Below, piece after piece: positions 1-11,300 of a stretch of 64,000 nucleotides of DNA. The stretch covers positions 16,526,984 to 16,590,983 of the forward strand of contig NC_067127.1 of the NCBI RefSeq assembly GCF_021347895.1, read 5' to 3'. This DNA comes from Acanthochromis polyacanthus. Its lineage: Eukaryota > Chordata > Actinopteri > Pomacentridae. Numbering within the stretch: position 1 is the stretch's first letter; the number at the start of each line of letters is the position of its first letter. The translations under genes and the position numbers were made by a program. The notes beneath the pieces were generated by a model. It was not told the origin of the DNA. It made no database searches and saw only the letters and a program-made list of their open reading frames with translations.

Positions 1-301
1 AATCTCCACTTTTGTGACCCATACTTGAACCAGACTTCAAAGGTTTATACGCGCACGCGCCAGAACATCTATGTCAAAAAGCATGATGAAAATCTGGCTG
101 TTGACACTGGTTTCTTATCTATGGAGTGATAAAAAGAGATATCTAAAATTCCCTTCTTAAAAATGTATGGAAATTCTAACATTTTAGATACGTGAGCTTT
201 GTGTGTATATTTTAACTGTCTGTATATTTAAACGTAACATATTTTGAACGTAACATAGCTTCAAATGCTAAAATGATTGCCCCAATGTTTCATGGTGATA
301 A

Positions 302-332
302 CCATAGACATATATAGTATATATGTCTATGG
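302..332. repeat. 31-bp AT-rich perfect palindrome
   Basis: Two 15-base arms, beginning CCATAGACATATATA, are exact inverted copies around one central G. The flanks repeat GGTGATAAC on both sides. It could form a cruciform or be a tiny foldback remnant. No function can be assigned. Confidence 0.7.
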
Positions 333-371
333 TGATAACTATCAGGTCAAAATGTCATCTATAGTGTTGTG

Positions 372-384
372 ACTACAGTTCCCA
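372..384 (+). promoter_or_regulatory. ZNF143/Staf-like motif upstream of PKR-A
   Basis: The bases ACTACAGTTCCCA fit the vertebrate ACTACANNTCCCA promoter element bound by ZNF143. It lies about 510 bp upstream of the PKR-A start. A matching motif in the other orientation lies upstream of PKR-B at 14113-14125. Binding is inferred from sequence only. Confidence 0.35.
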
Positions 385-756
385 TGAGTCTCACCTGCAG
401 TAGCTGCATGAAAACCTCTTGGGACTAGTAGTTGTTTACTTGTTGGACAAGATAAATAGCAGGGAGATTTATATTTTTGTTACAAGCCACACAAAAAATA
501 AATGTAAATATGTAGGGGGCAAAAATAAAAAACATACATAAAAACCGTTACCAAACTGGTTGACCGAGCTGATAAATGAACAGCTAGCTTGTCGCAGTGT
601 TACACCCGCAGACTGTATGGACTTAGCTTCCACTTGGTTTATTCCAGAACCACTTTGGCATTCGAGACATTTGTATTTTTTTATTTTCTAACTTTATTGA
701 ACAACACAGTCTCTGATATCTCCGACATTAAATGAAGGCACCGTGACGTTTATGGA

Positions 757-766
757 GAAAACGAAA
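757..766 (+). promoter_or_regulatory. ISRE/IRF-type element upstream of PKR-A
   Basis: GAAAACGAAA matches the interferon-stimulated response element core GAAANNGAAA exactly. It lies about 130 bp upstream of the ATG, as expected for the proximal promoter of an interferon-induced gene such as PKR. ISGF3 or IRF binding is inferred. Confidence 0.6.
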
Positions 767-884
767 GTTGCATGTCATGGAAGTACAGTCGGTATGAAAA
801 CAGAAAAGATGGAGTTTTTATGATGAGATGAGCGTTTATTGTGCAATTTTCATGTAGTTTAGGTTGACATTCCGGCTGCCGGGT

Positions 885-908
885 ATGAGTTTTCATGATG
901 GAGTCTGA
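885..908 (+). other. Overlapping short upstream ORF at PKR-A start
   Basis: An ATG at 885 opens a seven-codon frame ending in TGA at 906-908. It is out of frame with the main start and overlaps it. A start-stop ATGTAG lies at 852-857. If both are in the mature 5' leader they could tie PKR-A translation to eIF2-alpha phosphorylation. A spliced leader could remove either one. Confidence 0.35.
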
Positions 909-2329
909 AAACTACGTCGCTAAACTGAACGAGTTCGTCCAGAGGAATCGTCTGGTGCTGAGATATGAAGACGTGGGATCTGCTGGACCTGACCACATTA
1001 AAACGTGAGTTAAACACATTCAGTGCTGCATCTGCAAAGACATGTAGGACTGGAAGACATCATGGAGACATGTGGGTGTTTGGTTTGACAGAGAATAGTG
1101 TTTTAACATGAGTGTCAGCACTGTAACTCTTCCAAGAGGGTTTTATATATTTGACATATTTTATTAATTTGGCATGAGGTGTATTGTATTATTATTGCTG
1201 CTTTATGACATTCAGTGTCCTCATGTATGCTGATCCGTCCTCCTTAGTGTGTTGTTGTCACATATCTAGCTTATTTGCCACACATGCATTCCTAATATAC
1301 CTCCAAGATCGAATTAAGATTATTAATATGATTACGTACAGAATAATAAGTGAGCTCCATTAAAAGTAATGTAACTGTAACATACATATGCATAATTATT
1401 TGAAGTTAACATTTTTGGTTGAAGCTCAGGAGCAGGACCACACCTCAAAAACTTACCATCCTGTCATCCATGTTTAGAAATCCCAGCCTCGCCCACTTGA
1501 TCCACTGTCTCTCCCTTCCTCCCCCTGTCTTCTGCTGCCTTTCTTCTCTTTCTTTCAGGTGTGGACGCACCAGCCTAGGAGCAGGCCTCCTCACACCACA
1601 GCCACTGTCCTTACCTCTGATTAAAAAATCACTCTGATAGTCCAACTTGATAAACAATCATTGATAGTGTGGCCCCTCCTTGTCAATCATCCATCCATCC
1701 ATTATCTATACATATATCCCCAGTAGGATCGTAGGGGGGCTGGAGTCTATCCCAGCTGACTTAGGGTCAAGGCAGGGGACCAGTCTATCCCAGGGCTGCA
1801 CAGAGAAAAACAGACAACCAAGCACACTCCCATTCACACCTACGGACAATTTAGAATCACCAGTTAACCTGAGAATGTTTTTAGACTGTGGGAGGAAGCC
1901 AAAGAACCCAGTGAGATCCTATGCTGTGCAGGGAGAACATGCAAACTCATCACAGTAAAATCCCAGCCCAAGATGCAAACCCAGGAACTTCTAGCTGTGA
2001 AGTGACAACCACTAGCCAGTGATACTGTCCTTGTGAGTCAGATGTAACAGAATATATGACTGTATTCTTGTGTTCCAGCATTTCTAGTTTACACATAACG
2101 ATGGACTATCAGGATAGCATGTCAGTTCTGCAGATCCATTTCTGCCCCTCCATCACAACACATTCTTGTCAGATTAACAAAGGTTTCCTCATTACTTTTC
2201 AGGTTTACCCTCAGAGTTGTCGTCAATGGTAAGGCCTATCCTGATGGAGTGGGCAAGAACAAGAAGGAAGCCAAACAAAATGCAGCTAAAAACGCCTTGA
2301 GAGTCTTATTGGAGGAAACAGCTGATTCT
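895..2329 (+). other. PKR-A dsRBD1 (exons 1-2)
   Basis: Exon 1 is 895-1004 and exon 2 is 2203-2329, joined in phase 2 before the second beta strand. Exon 1 supplies alpha-1 (NYVAKLNEF) and the first strand. Exon 2 supplies [10 protein letters not shown] and the [11 protein letters not shown] helix, with the Lys-Lys-X-Ala-Lys patch that contacts the RNA backbone in PKR-family dsRBDs. Confidence 0.9.
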
Positions 2330-5300
2330 GTAAGATGATGACATTATTTCGTCATTGACTGTATGTGTGGTTTTTGTGTTGATGTACTCTCTACGTTTGT
2401 TGATTTCCTGGCAGACAGAACATGCAGCTGAAGCTTCTACTACACCAGTTCGTCAGACAACCTTAAGCAGTACCAACTACGTAGGTTGGCTAAATGAATA
2501 CGGTCAGAAGCACAGGGTGAATGTAAGGTCTGTGGAGTCATCTAAGATTGGACCACTTTTTACAACTCAGTGAGTCTCTGCACTGCATCCAGTTTCATTT
2601 GTAGCTGTGTGCTCACTGTTTAAGCTTGATTAATATATATGTATTTTTTGCTTCAGATATTGTAGGTTTGTGGTTGGTGATAAGGAGTACCCCCCTGCAT
2701 CTGGGAAGTCAAAGAGGGAAGCTAAGGAGGAAGCAGCTAAACTGGTATACCATGAGATATTTGGCAGTAGAACTACAAAGGTAAGAGAGGCAGGTGAAGA
2801 CAAGACCTAAATCAGTTTGACACAACTTAATGCATTACTTGAATTGCAAACTTGAATGTCTGAAAGTTCGGCCAAAGTATCTCGGTTTTTAAGTTTTCCT
2901 ATCCTGAATCTGGCCACAGTGGCAACGAGCCTGGAATATGTGCATGGCAGTCGGAGCTCTGCTGCTGATAACGTTACATCTTCGCCAGCTTACAAACACA
3001 GGAGGATAGTCTTTGACCTATGCTGGCTGCCAGAGAGGAATTAGTCCTCCTGACGCGACAAGAGTGATGTGCAAAAGCAAATAAACCGTACACTTTATTG
3101 CACTCTGTACAGTCTTGTAACACCCAAACTGCAACCCAACTCAAAGCAACTCAAAAACTAGGCAGTCAGTGTTGGGGAAACACTGAATGTTTAGTCATAT
3201 GTTTTAGTCTTATATGTGTGTGTGTGTGTATTTGTTTTTTAAGACTGGAGAGGAGAAAGATAGCAACACATCAAGTCAACAAAGAGAGGAATTGAACAAA
3301 AATGTGGCAGACATCTGGTGAGCTCAGAATGCATGGTCTCACTTTGGTTTCTTTCTGACTGTGAAACACTGAGTAAAATATTGTTTAGTTTTTGCTTTTG
3401 TTTGGTTAATAAAGATATAATTGTTTTTTTTCTTGTTGTTGCAGTGATCTCACAAAAAACCTGAGTGTAAGGACTAAAGAGAGCAGCTTTGCAGAGACAA
3501 ATTTCATAGGGATTGTTCACAACTACTGTCAGAAAACAAACCGCACCTGTACATTTATGGAAGCTGGGAGATCTGGCCCACCTCATAACCGCAAGTAAGT
3601 CAAACTGAATCTCTGTAACATGAGTAGACACTAAAAAAGTCTGAATGGTGGTAATGAAAGCATGATGATGATCTAAATATTGCAGATTTTTCCACAAATT
3701 ATTGATTAACAACAAGGAATACCCCGTTGGTGAGGGTAAAAATGTCAAGGAGGCCAAACAAAATGCAGCCCAGCTGGCCTGGGATGCTCTTCAGGAACAG
3801 TCAGACTATGACAGCAAGGTATTTATTATTTTCTGTTCTTTTGATTTTAAATAGCTCCTCAGCAAGCACCATGGCAACCTGAGGTAGTTTAAGGACTCGG
3901 CATGCTGCAAGATTTGTAGAGTGACAATTCAAATTCAATTCAAATCCTTTTCCTGAAAGTTCCTGTAGTATCAGGCTGTGGCATCCTACAGATTGGAGAT
4001 TCACGATAAAACATCTGTAACTCTGCATTTTCACTCTTATTTAGCAACTCCGTCCTCATCTTCATTCTTGCCGTGTCCTTTGTCAGGTTATCAAGGAGCT
4101 TTCACATTCCCTGTGACTTTATTTCTAAATCTGGAGTTCCCCATCTGCACCTTTTCTCCTGTTTCTTTAGTATTATTTGGTGTGCCATTGGCAGTTTTGC
4201 TAACGGTTACGTTTAAAGTATAAATTTTTTTTTGCATCGTTTTAAAGCAATATTTTCTCCACATTTGTATGAAAATCTATGACCCACATTATACTTTGAC
4301 CAGGCTTTCTTTGGTGAACCAACCCCTGCTTGAGTTTTTATGTTTCTCATCTTAAAATTAAGCAAATTCAAACGTATGAGACAAAATAAACAATAAATAT
4401 GGAAATCAGTTATTAAAGGATAACTTTGGAGGCTTTTTTCACGTTGTCCTTATTGTCAACTAATCCCATGAGAACAGCAAAACAGAAAAGGAATTGTTCC
4501 CAAAAACATGGTCGGTGTGTCCACGGGCTGAGTTAGCTTATTCCACTGTGTCATACAGTTCTTCTGTTGTCCAAAAACTACTACAAATGAATCACCCAGC
4601 TCCACTGTTGGCTTTTCACTGTGGCTTTCTTTTTGGAAGAAACCATGACCCAGCACTGCATTGTGACTCAGTGATGTATTTTTTCTTAGTTTTTGGTCAA
4701 CAGTGGCGCTGTTTGAAACAGAGAATTGTGTTAGAGAGTTAGGACATGACAGAAAACCTAGATTTTACCAGTTTCACAATATTCTAGTATTGACAGTTAG
4801 ACCACCACCTTATTTTCCCCCTGCGGGGTGGAGTATCAGAGACAAACTTCTCTGTAAGATTAAGTGTGACTTCACACCTTTACCTCTGATCTTTGGAAGA
4901 TATCAGTCCCACATGCATATGTAAAGTTTATTGCAAAAACACTACTTTTTGTAGAATTACACTACATAGGTTAACTGGCGTTTTCATGGCGTTTGTTGAC
5001 AGTGAGAAAATTATAGTTAACATTTATTTATGAAAAACTTTGGGCTGCAAAAACAACTTGGCTGGGTACCATGACTATAGTTTCTAACAGCCCAAACACT
5101 TCTTTTGTATCTTCAGATAAACTGGTCAGCTGCGTCTGATGACGGTGCACCAGCCAAGCCGTCCAGACCATCAAGCTCACTGTGAGGCACTGACTGAGCA
5201 GTACATTGGACGATGAAGTTTGAATGTTGAGAGTACACCACTAACGTCTCATTGTGTTTTTCAAGGGATTCTGGGTTTCCAAAATCAACAAGCAGTTCAC

Positions 5301-8300
5301 TAAACCCTCCGGAGGATCAGGTGTGTTGTTTTCATTTTAAAGTTACACTATACACTCACTGACCACTTTATTAGCTACACCCTGCTAGTAAAAGGTTGGA
5401 CCCCCTTTTGCCTTTGGAAGTGCCTTAATTCTTCGTGGAATACTTTCAACAAGGTGTTGGAGACATTCCTCAGAGATTTTGGTCCACGTTGACATGATAA
5501 AATCATGCATTTACTGTAGATTTTTCGGCTGCACATCCATGATACCAGTCTCCTGTTACATCCCAAAGTTTCTACTGGATTGAGATCGCTTGACTGTGGA
5601 GGTCACTGGAATACAGTGAACTCATTGTCACATTCAAGAAACCAGTTTGAGATTATATGAGCTTTGTGACATGGTGCATTAACCTGCTGGAAGTAGCCCT
5701 CAGAAGATGTTGTCATAAAGGGATAGACATGGTTAGAAACAATGCTCAAGTAGGCTGTGACATTTAAACGAAGCTCAGTTGGTACCAAGAGGCCCAAAGT
5801 GTGTCAAGAAAATATCCTCCACACCATGACACCACCACTAGTAGCCTGAACTGTTGATACAAGGCAGGATGGATCCATGCTTTCATGTTTTTTACGCCAA
5901 ATTCTGACCGTCTGAATGTCACAGCTAAAATCAAGACTGAGACCAGACAGCATTTTTCCAGTCTTCTATTGTCTAGTTTTAATTAGCCTGTGAGAACTGT
6001 AGCCTCAGTTTCCTGTAGCTGACAGGAGTGGCATCCAGTGTGGTCTTCTGCTGCTGTAGCTCATCTTCTTCAAGGTTGGACGTGTTGTGCGTTCAGAGGT
6101 GGTATTCTTCATTCCTTGGTTCTAACGAGTGGTTATTTGAGTTACTGTTGCCTTTCTATCATCTCAAACCAGTCTGCCCATTCTCCTCTGACCTCTCACA
6201 TCAGCAAGGCATTTTCATCCACACGGCTGCCATTCACTGGAAATTTTCTCTTTTTGGGACCATTCTCTGTAAACCCTAGAGATTGTTGTGTGTGAAAATC
6301 CAGTAGATCGGTAGTTTGTGAAATACTCAGACCAGCCCGTCTGGCACTAACAGCCACGTCACATTAAAAGTAAATGCACATTAAATACCCCTTTATCCCA
6401 TTCTGATGCTCAGCTTGAACTTCAGCAAGTTATCTTGACCACGTCTACATGCCTAAATGCAATGAGTTGTGGCCATATGATTGGCCGATTAGCCTTTTAT
6501 GTTAACAAACAACTGAACAGGCGTATTTAATAAAGTGGCCGGTGAGTGTAAATGAATTTAATACTGCCATGGTTCATCTGTTTGTAATTTTCATGCAATT
6601 GCAAAAATTGTGTCAATTTTTATCAGTTTTAAGTAAGATAAATTTTTTGAAACTGACTTTGATTACTTGATATTCCAGACAGTAACAAAAGACATGAATG
6701 GATTAGTGATTCCTGAGAGTTACAGTTGTATTTGGTGGACCAATCACATAGAAAATAGTGTTACAAGACTGAGAGTGTGTCAGTACTTTTAGGAAGGTTG
6801 GTCTAGTTCTCAGGACACAATTTTATCAAATCATATTTTTGCATTGTGCTCTGAGATCCTCAGATTACTGATAAGTTCAGGAGGACCTTGTGCCATTTTT
6901 CTTATTTAATCAATGGATTATTAAGGGCTGCATGCTTAAATATAACAGTTGTTTTTCTGTCTTTCATTGCAAAGCATGCAAGCCCTGATATCAAAATGAG
7001 GTTAGTCATCTCTGACTCTCACTGTAAAGCTACATAATAGTTCATCTGATATTACCACTGATTGTACATTTTCTTGTTAGTATTGCAGCAAATTTCCCAA
7101 AAGATAACGAAAGCAGCAAAGAGGTAAAGTAAGGACAATAATCCTGCTAGCTTATTGAGTCTGTTCTCGTTTAATATTTTAGCTTATATATGATGACTTT
7201 CATTTAGGATTTGATGCCCAATTTCAAGCTGAAGACTGCAGGAAGTACAAAGATTGAGAAAACAGCAAGTCAGTCAGTCTCAAGGTATGGAAAATGAAGA
7301 CACTGCACACATGTTGTATAGTGTTTGTGTACAAATAAATAGTCTGAAACACAATTTCATATTTCCAACAGGTTTACAACTGATTTTGATTCCATAGAGC
7401 AGCTCGGTAAAGGAGCCTTCGGTCATGTTTTTAAGGCAAAACATAAACTCCTGGACGTATATTATGCTATAAAGATCGTTCGCTACAAAGAGTAAGTTGA
7501 GTATTGCATGAGGTTTACTGTGTTTTCTGGAGTGCTGCATGGTGTTTTTAGGTGGTCATAAATGCAGAAGAAGTTGAAAGCTTTATTAGCTCAGCCCCTT
7601 TCTTGTACTCCTTTGGATTAGGAAAGCTCTACGAGAGGTGAAGGCATTGTCAGACCTGGACCACTCTAACATTGTTCGATACTACACGTGTTGGAAGGAG
7701 GATTCAGAATACCACTGGGAGAGTCACACTGACAGTAGCACCGCCACACAGTAAGGCTCATCCACTAACACTAAAATAGTGTCTCTGCATTTTATAAACA
7801 GAGATCGTTTCACCTTCTGCTTTTTCTTACTGTTCTAGGTCTTCCAGTGATTCATCCACCAAGTATCTCTATATTCAGATGGAGTTATGTGACACCAGAA
7901 CACTGAGAGTGTGGATTTATGAGAAGAACGCTCAGAACGTAAAGAAATCTCTGCGAGACTCCAAAAGAAGAGAAGAAAGTCTAAGCATTGCCCCACAACT
8001 AGTCAGCGGGGTCGAGTACATTCACTCCAAGATGCTCATCCACAGAGACCTGAAGGTGAGACAGCGTGGGTAAAATCATTGAATGTTTTATGACGGCAGT
8101 TGTACAAATGTGTGATCATTTCTTTTCTGCGGTCAGCCTGCCAACATCATGTTTGGGCGTGATGGAGAAGTGAAGATTGGAGACTTTGGTCTGGTCACTG
8201 CTGAGAATGATGATGATGCCGAGAACCTGATGGAGAGAACAGTGTACAAAGGAACCCCGTCTTACATGGCTCCTGAGCAGGTGAGATCAGCTCTGTTTAC

Positions 8301-11300
8301 ATGAACTTCATCTTTTGCTGTATAAATGAACATCATACTGCAGTTAGCTGTGGAGATTTTAACCCTCGTGTTGTCCTGCGGGTCAAAATTGACCCATTTT
8401 TAAAAAATATATATTTTCACAGTGAAACTTCTGATGTCCACATTTTCAACATTTTTGGAAATCTTTGAACATTTTTTGATGAGAAAAAAGAAATGTTAAA
8501 AATTCGCTGGATTTTGGATGATGTTTATATGAATGTTCTTAAAGAAAATATTAGAAGTTTTACTGATATACTGTATATATGTGTACGTGTGTGTAATCAC
8601 TTCAGATAGTTTTAGGATTTTTTGGAAAATTTTTACTCATTTTTTAAAAAAAAATATTTACAAGAGTTTTATTACCAAATTAAGGGATTTTTTTAAAGAA
8701 TAAAACATCCAAGGAACTTTTTAAGGAATTATTGGAATTTTCTTCCTGAAGGTTTTGCAAATTTTCAAAAATTTGAGGAATTTTTTTCCTGAATTTTTTA
8801 TTTTTTTTCAGACAAGGAAACGATATTTTTCTTTTTTTTGTGCCTGTAAATGAGGAAAACAGGAGGGTTAACGACTGAATTGATTTTGTTATTACTGTGG
8901 TCTTGTTAATGACAGAAATGCAGAAACACATATGACCGGAAGGTGGACATATTTGCATTGGGGCTGATATATTTTGAACTCCTTTGGAACATCTCTACTG
9001 GCCATGAAAGACTAGCGGTGAGTTGTTCACAGACACCTTCTTAGAAGATGCTACATTTTTTAGTTTTAATTGTTTACTATCACATGTCTTTGAATTTGGT
9101 TTAAAGATTGGTAAAGTATCAGGCATTTTAGTAAAGTGTCTTTACAGAATTTACTGTTACCATTTACTGATTTACATAGACTTAAACATTCCGACTATGA
9201 TCTGCTTTTTCCTACTTTTATATTTGCACATGTAAACATTTTGGAAACATGAATACGCCCTTTCCTTAGTTTTCAGCAGCTATATCTGCTGAAGTATTTT
9301 GAAAGAAACCAGGATACTGTTGCATTTTGCATCTTATTATCCCCCGCCTCCACGAAGTGGAAAAGGGGGATATAGGTTTGGCCTCCGTCCGTCCGTCCGT
9401 CCGTCCGTCCGTCCGTCCGTCCGTCCGTCCGTCCGAGATGAAGGGGACAGCTTTTCTCGGAAACTATTACAGCTAGGATTATGAAATTTAGTGTGTAGCT
9501 TCACACCATGGACACCTTGATCAGGTTCAAAAATGAGACCTGTGCGATAATATTTAACACAGTTATGGCCCTTTATCACTATTTTGGATATAGACTCATA
9601 GACATCACATGTGGCGGGGGATATTGATGACCATGTCATGCACTGTTTTCCAAACGCTACAGTACTGCTTCGCCATACTTTTACCTACAGACTTCATTTT
9701 AGTCTTAAAAAAAAGCCCCAACTCTCTTCTTTTCAGGCATGTACATATTGTGATGGTCGGATTTATGGTTTTCCATACAGGAGGCTCCAAAAGCCCCTAG
9801 GTTGAGCAAAAAATCCCATGTTACAGCATGTGCTCCTCTGGTACTAGAGTGTGGAGAGGGACAAAATCTGTCCGTTTTTTTTTTTTTACTTAAATCGCCA
9901 TCCTGGCCAAACGGTACATACTACAAGGACAATCCTTTCACAGACTATAGTAAAGACTCTCTACATTCATATGAGTCCGACATTGTTCACCTGGCACATT
10001 GTTACGTCACGCGCCAGCCCTTAATTGACGTGGGAACCTGAATCGCCCTCCATAAGGCTCAATGCAAATTTAGGCCTTGTGCTGCTTCACACACAGCGAT
10101 TTTAAAACTGCCGTTTCTCGGTCATTTTTCACTCTATAGCAACATTAAACATACCGACCTCTTCCGTGACTCATCCTGCCACTCACCATCCGGTTACTTT
10201 TGAGCTAGCATTCACATTTAGCCCGTAATTAGCGACAGAACGCGACTGCAGCTGACAAGCTGTAAACTGCTGCAAGGGCGGCACTAGGTTTTCAGGACAG
10301 GGGGGGCTTAGCCCCCAGGAGATGCACACTATGTGAGTGAACGTTTAATTTTACAGCTAACAATTTAGTATGTAGCTTCACACCATGGACACCTTGATCA
10401 AGTTCGAAAATGAGACCTGTGCGATAATATTTAACAGAGTTATGGCCCTTTATCACTATTTTGCATATAGACTCATAGACATCACATGTGGCGGGGGATA
10501 TTGATGACCATGTCATCTTGTCTCTGTTTGTGACTGCTAGCGGCTACCTCCACAGGCATGGCTTCACCCAAGTGACATATCACAAACATAAAGTGTCTAA
10601 ATGACTTCCTCCTCACTTGGGACTTTATATAGCAGGTCATAGCTTTGTCCTTAAACACCATGACTGAACATACATAGACATTTTTGGATTGTGTTTCTGC
10701 AAACCTCAAACTAGATAGCACCCAAGTGATATTCATCACAACTTCACAGTTTGTACAATACGTTGGCGAGACGTGATGAAGGAGAGACTCGCCACTTATA
10801 GAATAATGAGTAGCAATCTATGGGAGTGTTTGATAAGTATAGCAGTTGCATGACATACTGTATGCCTAACGACTACCCCCACAAAGCCAGTTGTCTGCTT
10901 TGTAACAGCCAAACTGGGAAACATCCAGTCAGACTCAAGCGCGGTGTTGCCAAACTTTGTAGAAAGAAAATAGATGAAGTCCAAATTGTATGGTAAAACA
11001 CTTTTTAAACCTTATTTTTGGTCAGAGTCATTAAATCTTTTAAACTGTGTTTCTATACCTGCAGTTTTTTTGTCCTATGACCATTTAAAATGTCGTTATG
11101 ACTCTTTGATTTATTATTGAGATTGGAATCTGGTCTTGTTAGCTGGCTGAAAACATGACGAGACTTGCCTATAAGGACTTTGACTGAGGCCACTCCTATC
11201 AGTAATGGAACTTGTGCTCACATTGTTGTTTCTTCTGGTCTCATTTATGGTTCAACTGTGTCAGACAACCTGTGCAAGGTTAACTAAAGACTAAGCTATC

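Larger units (their letters stand above)
1..756. other. Upstream flank of PKR-A, no gene recognised
   Basis: No exon or known mobile element was recognised here. The stretch is AT-rich. It holds a 31-bp palindrome (302-332) and a ZNF143-like ACTACANNTCCCA motif (372-384). It is the 5' flank of the first PKR gene and carries no sign of another PKR copy. Confidence 0.6.
5117..7284 (+). other. PKR-A linker exons 8-12
   Basis: Exon 8 is 5117-5181, exon 9 5266-5320, exon 10 6975-7000 (26 nt), exon 11 7081-7123 (43 nt) and exon 12 7208-7284. They encode the low-complexity Ser/Pro/Lys linker between dsRBD3 and the kinase. The phases close (0-2, 2-0, 0-2, 2-0, 0-2). Exons 10 and 11 are very short, so their borders are less certain than those of the domains. 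Confidence 0.75.

Noticed and set aside
3239..3757. A 172-codon minus-strand frame across PKR-A exons 5-7
   Set aside because: Antisense shadow of dsRBD3 exons. PKR-B shows a similar antisense frame only because the sense exons are conserved.
6679..6720. An extra PKR-A linker exon after the Tc1-like element
   Set aside because: An acceptor-like TTCCAG is present, but no clean donor keeps frame with exons 9 and 10, and the model closes without it.
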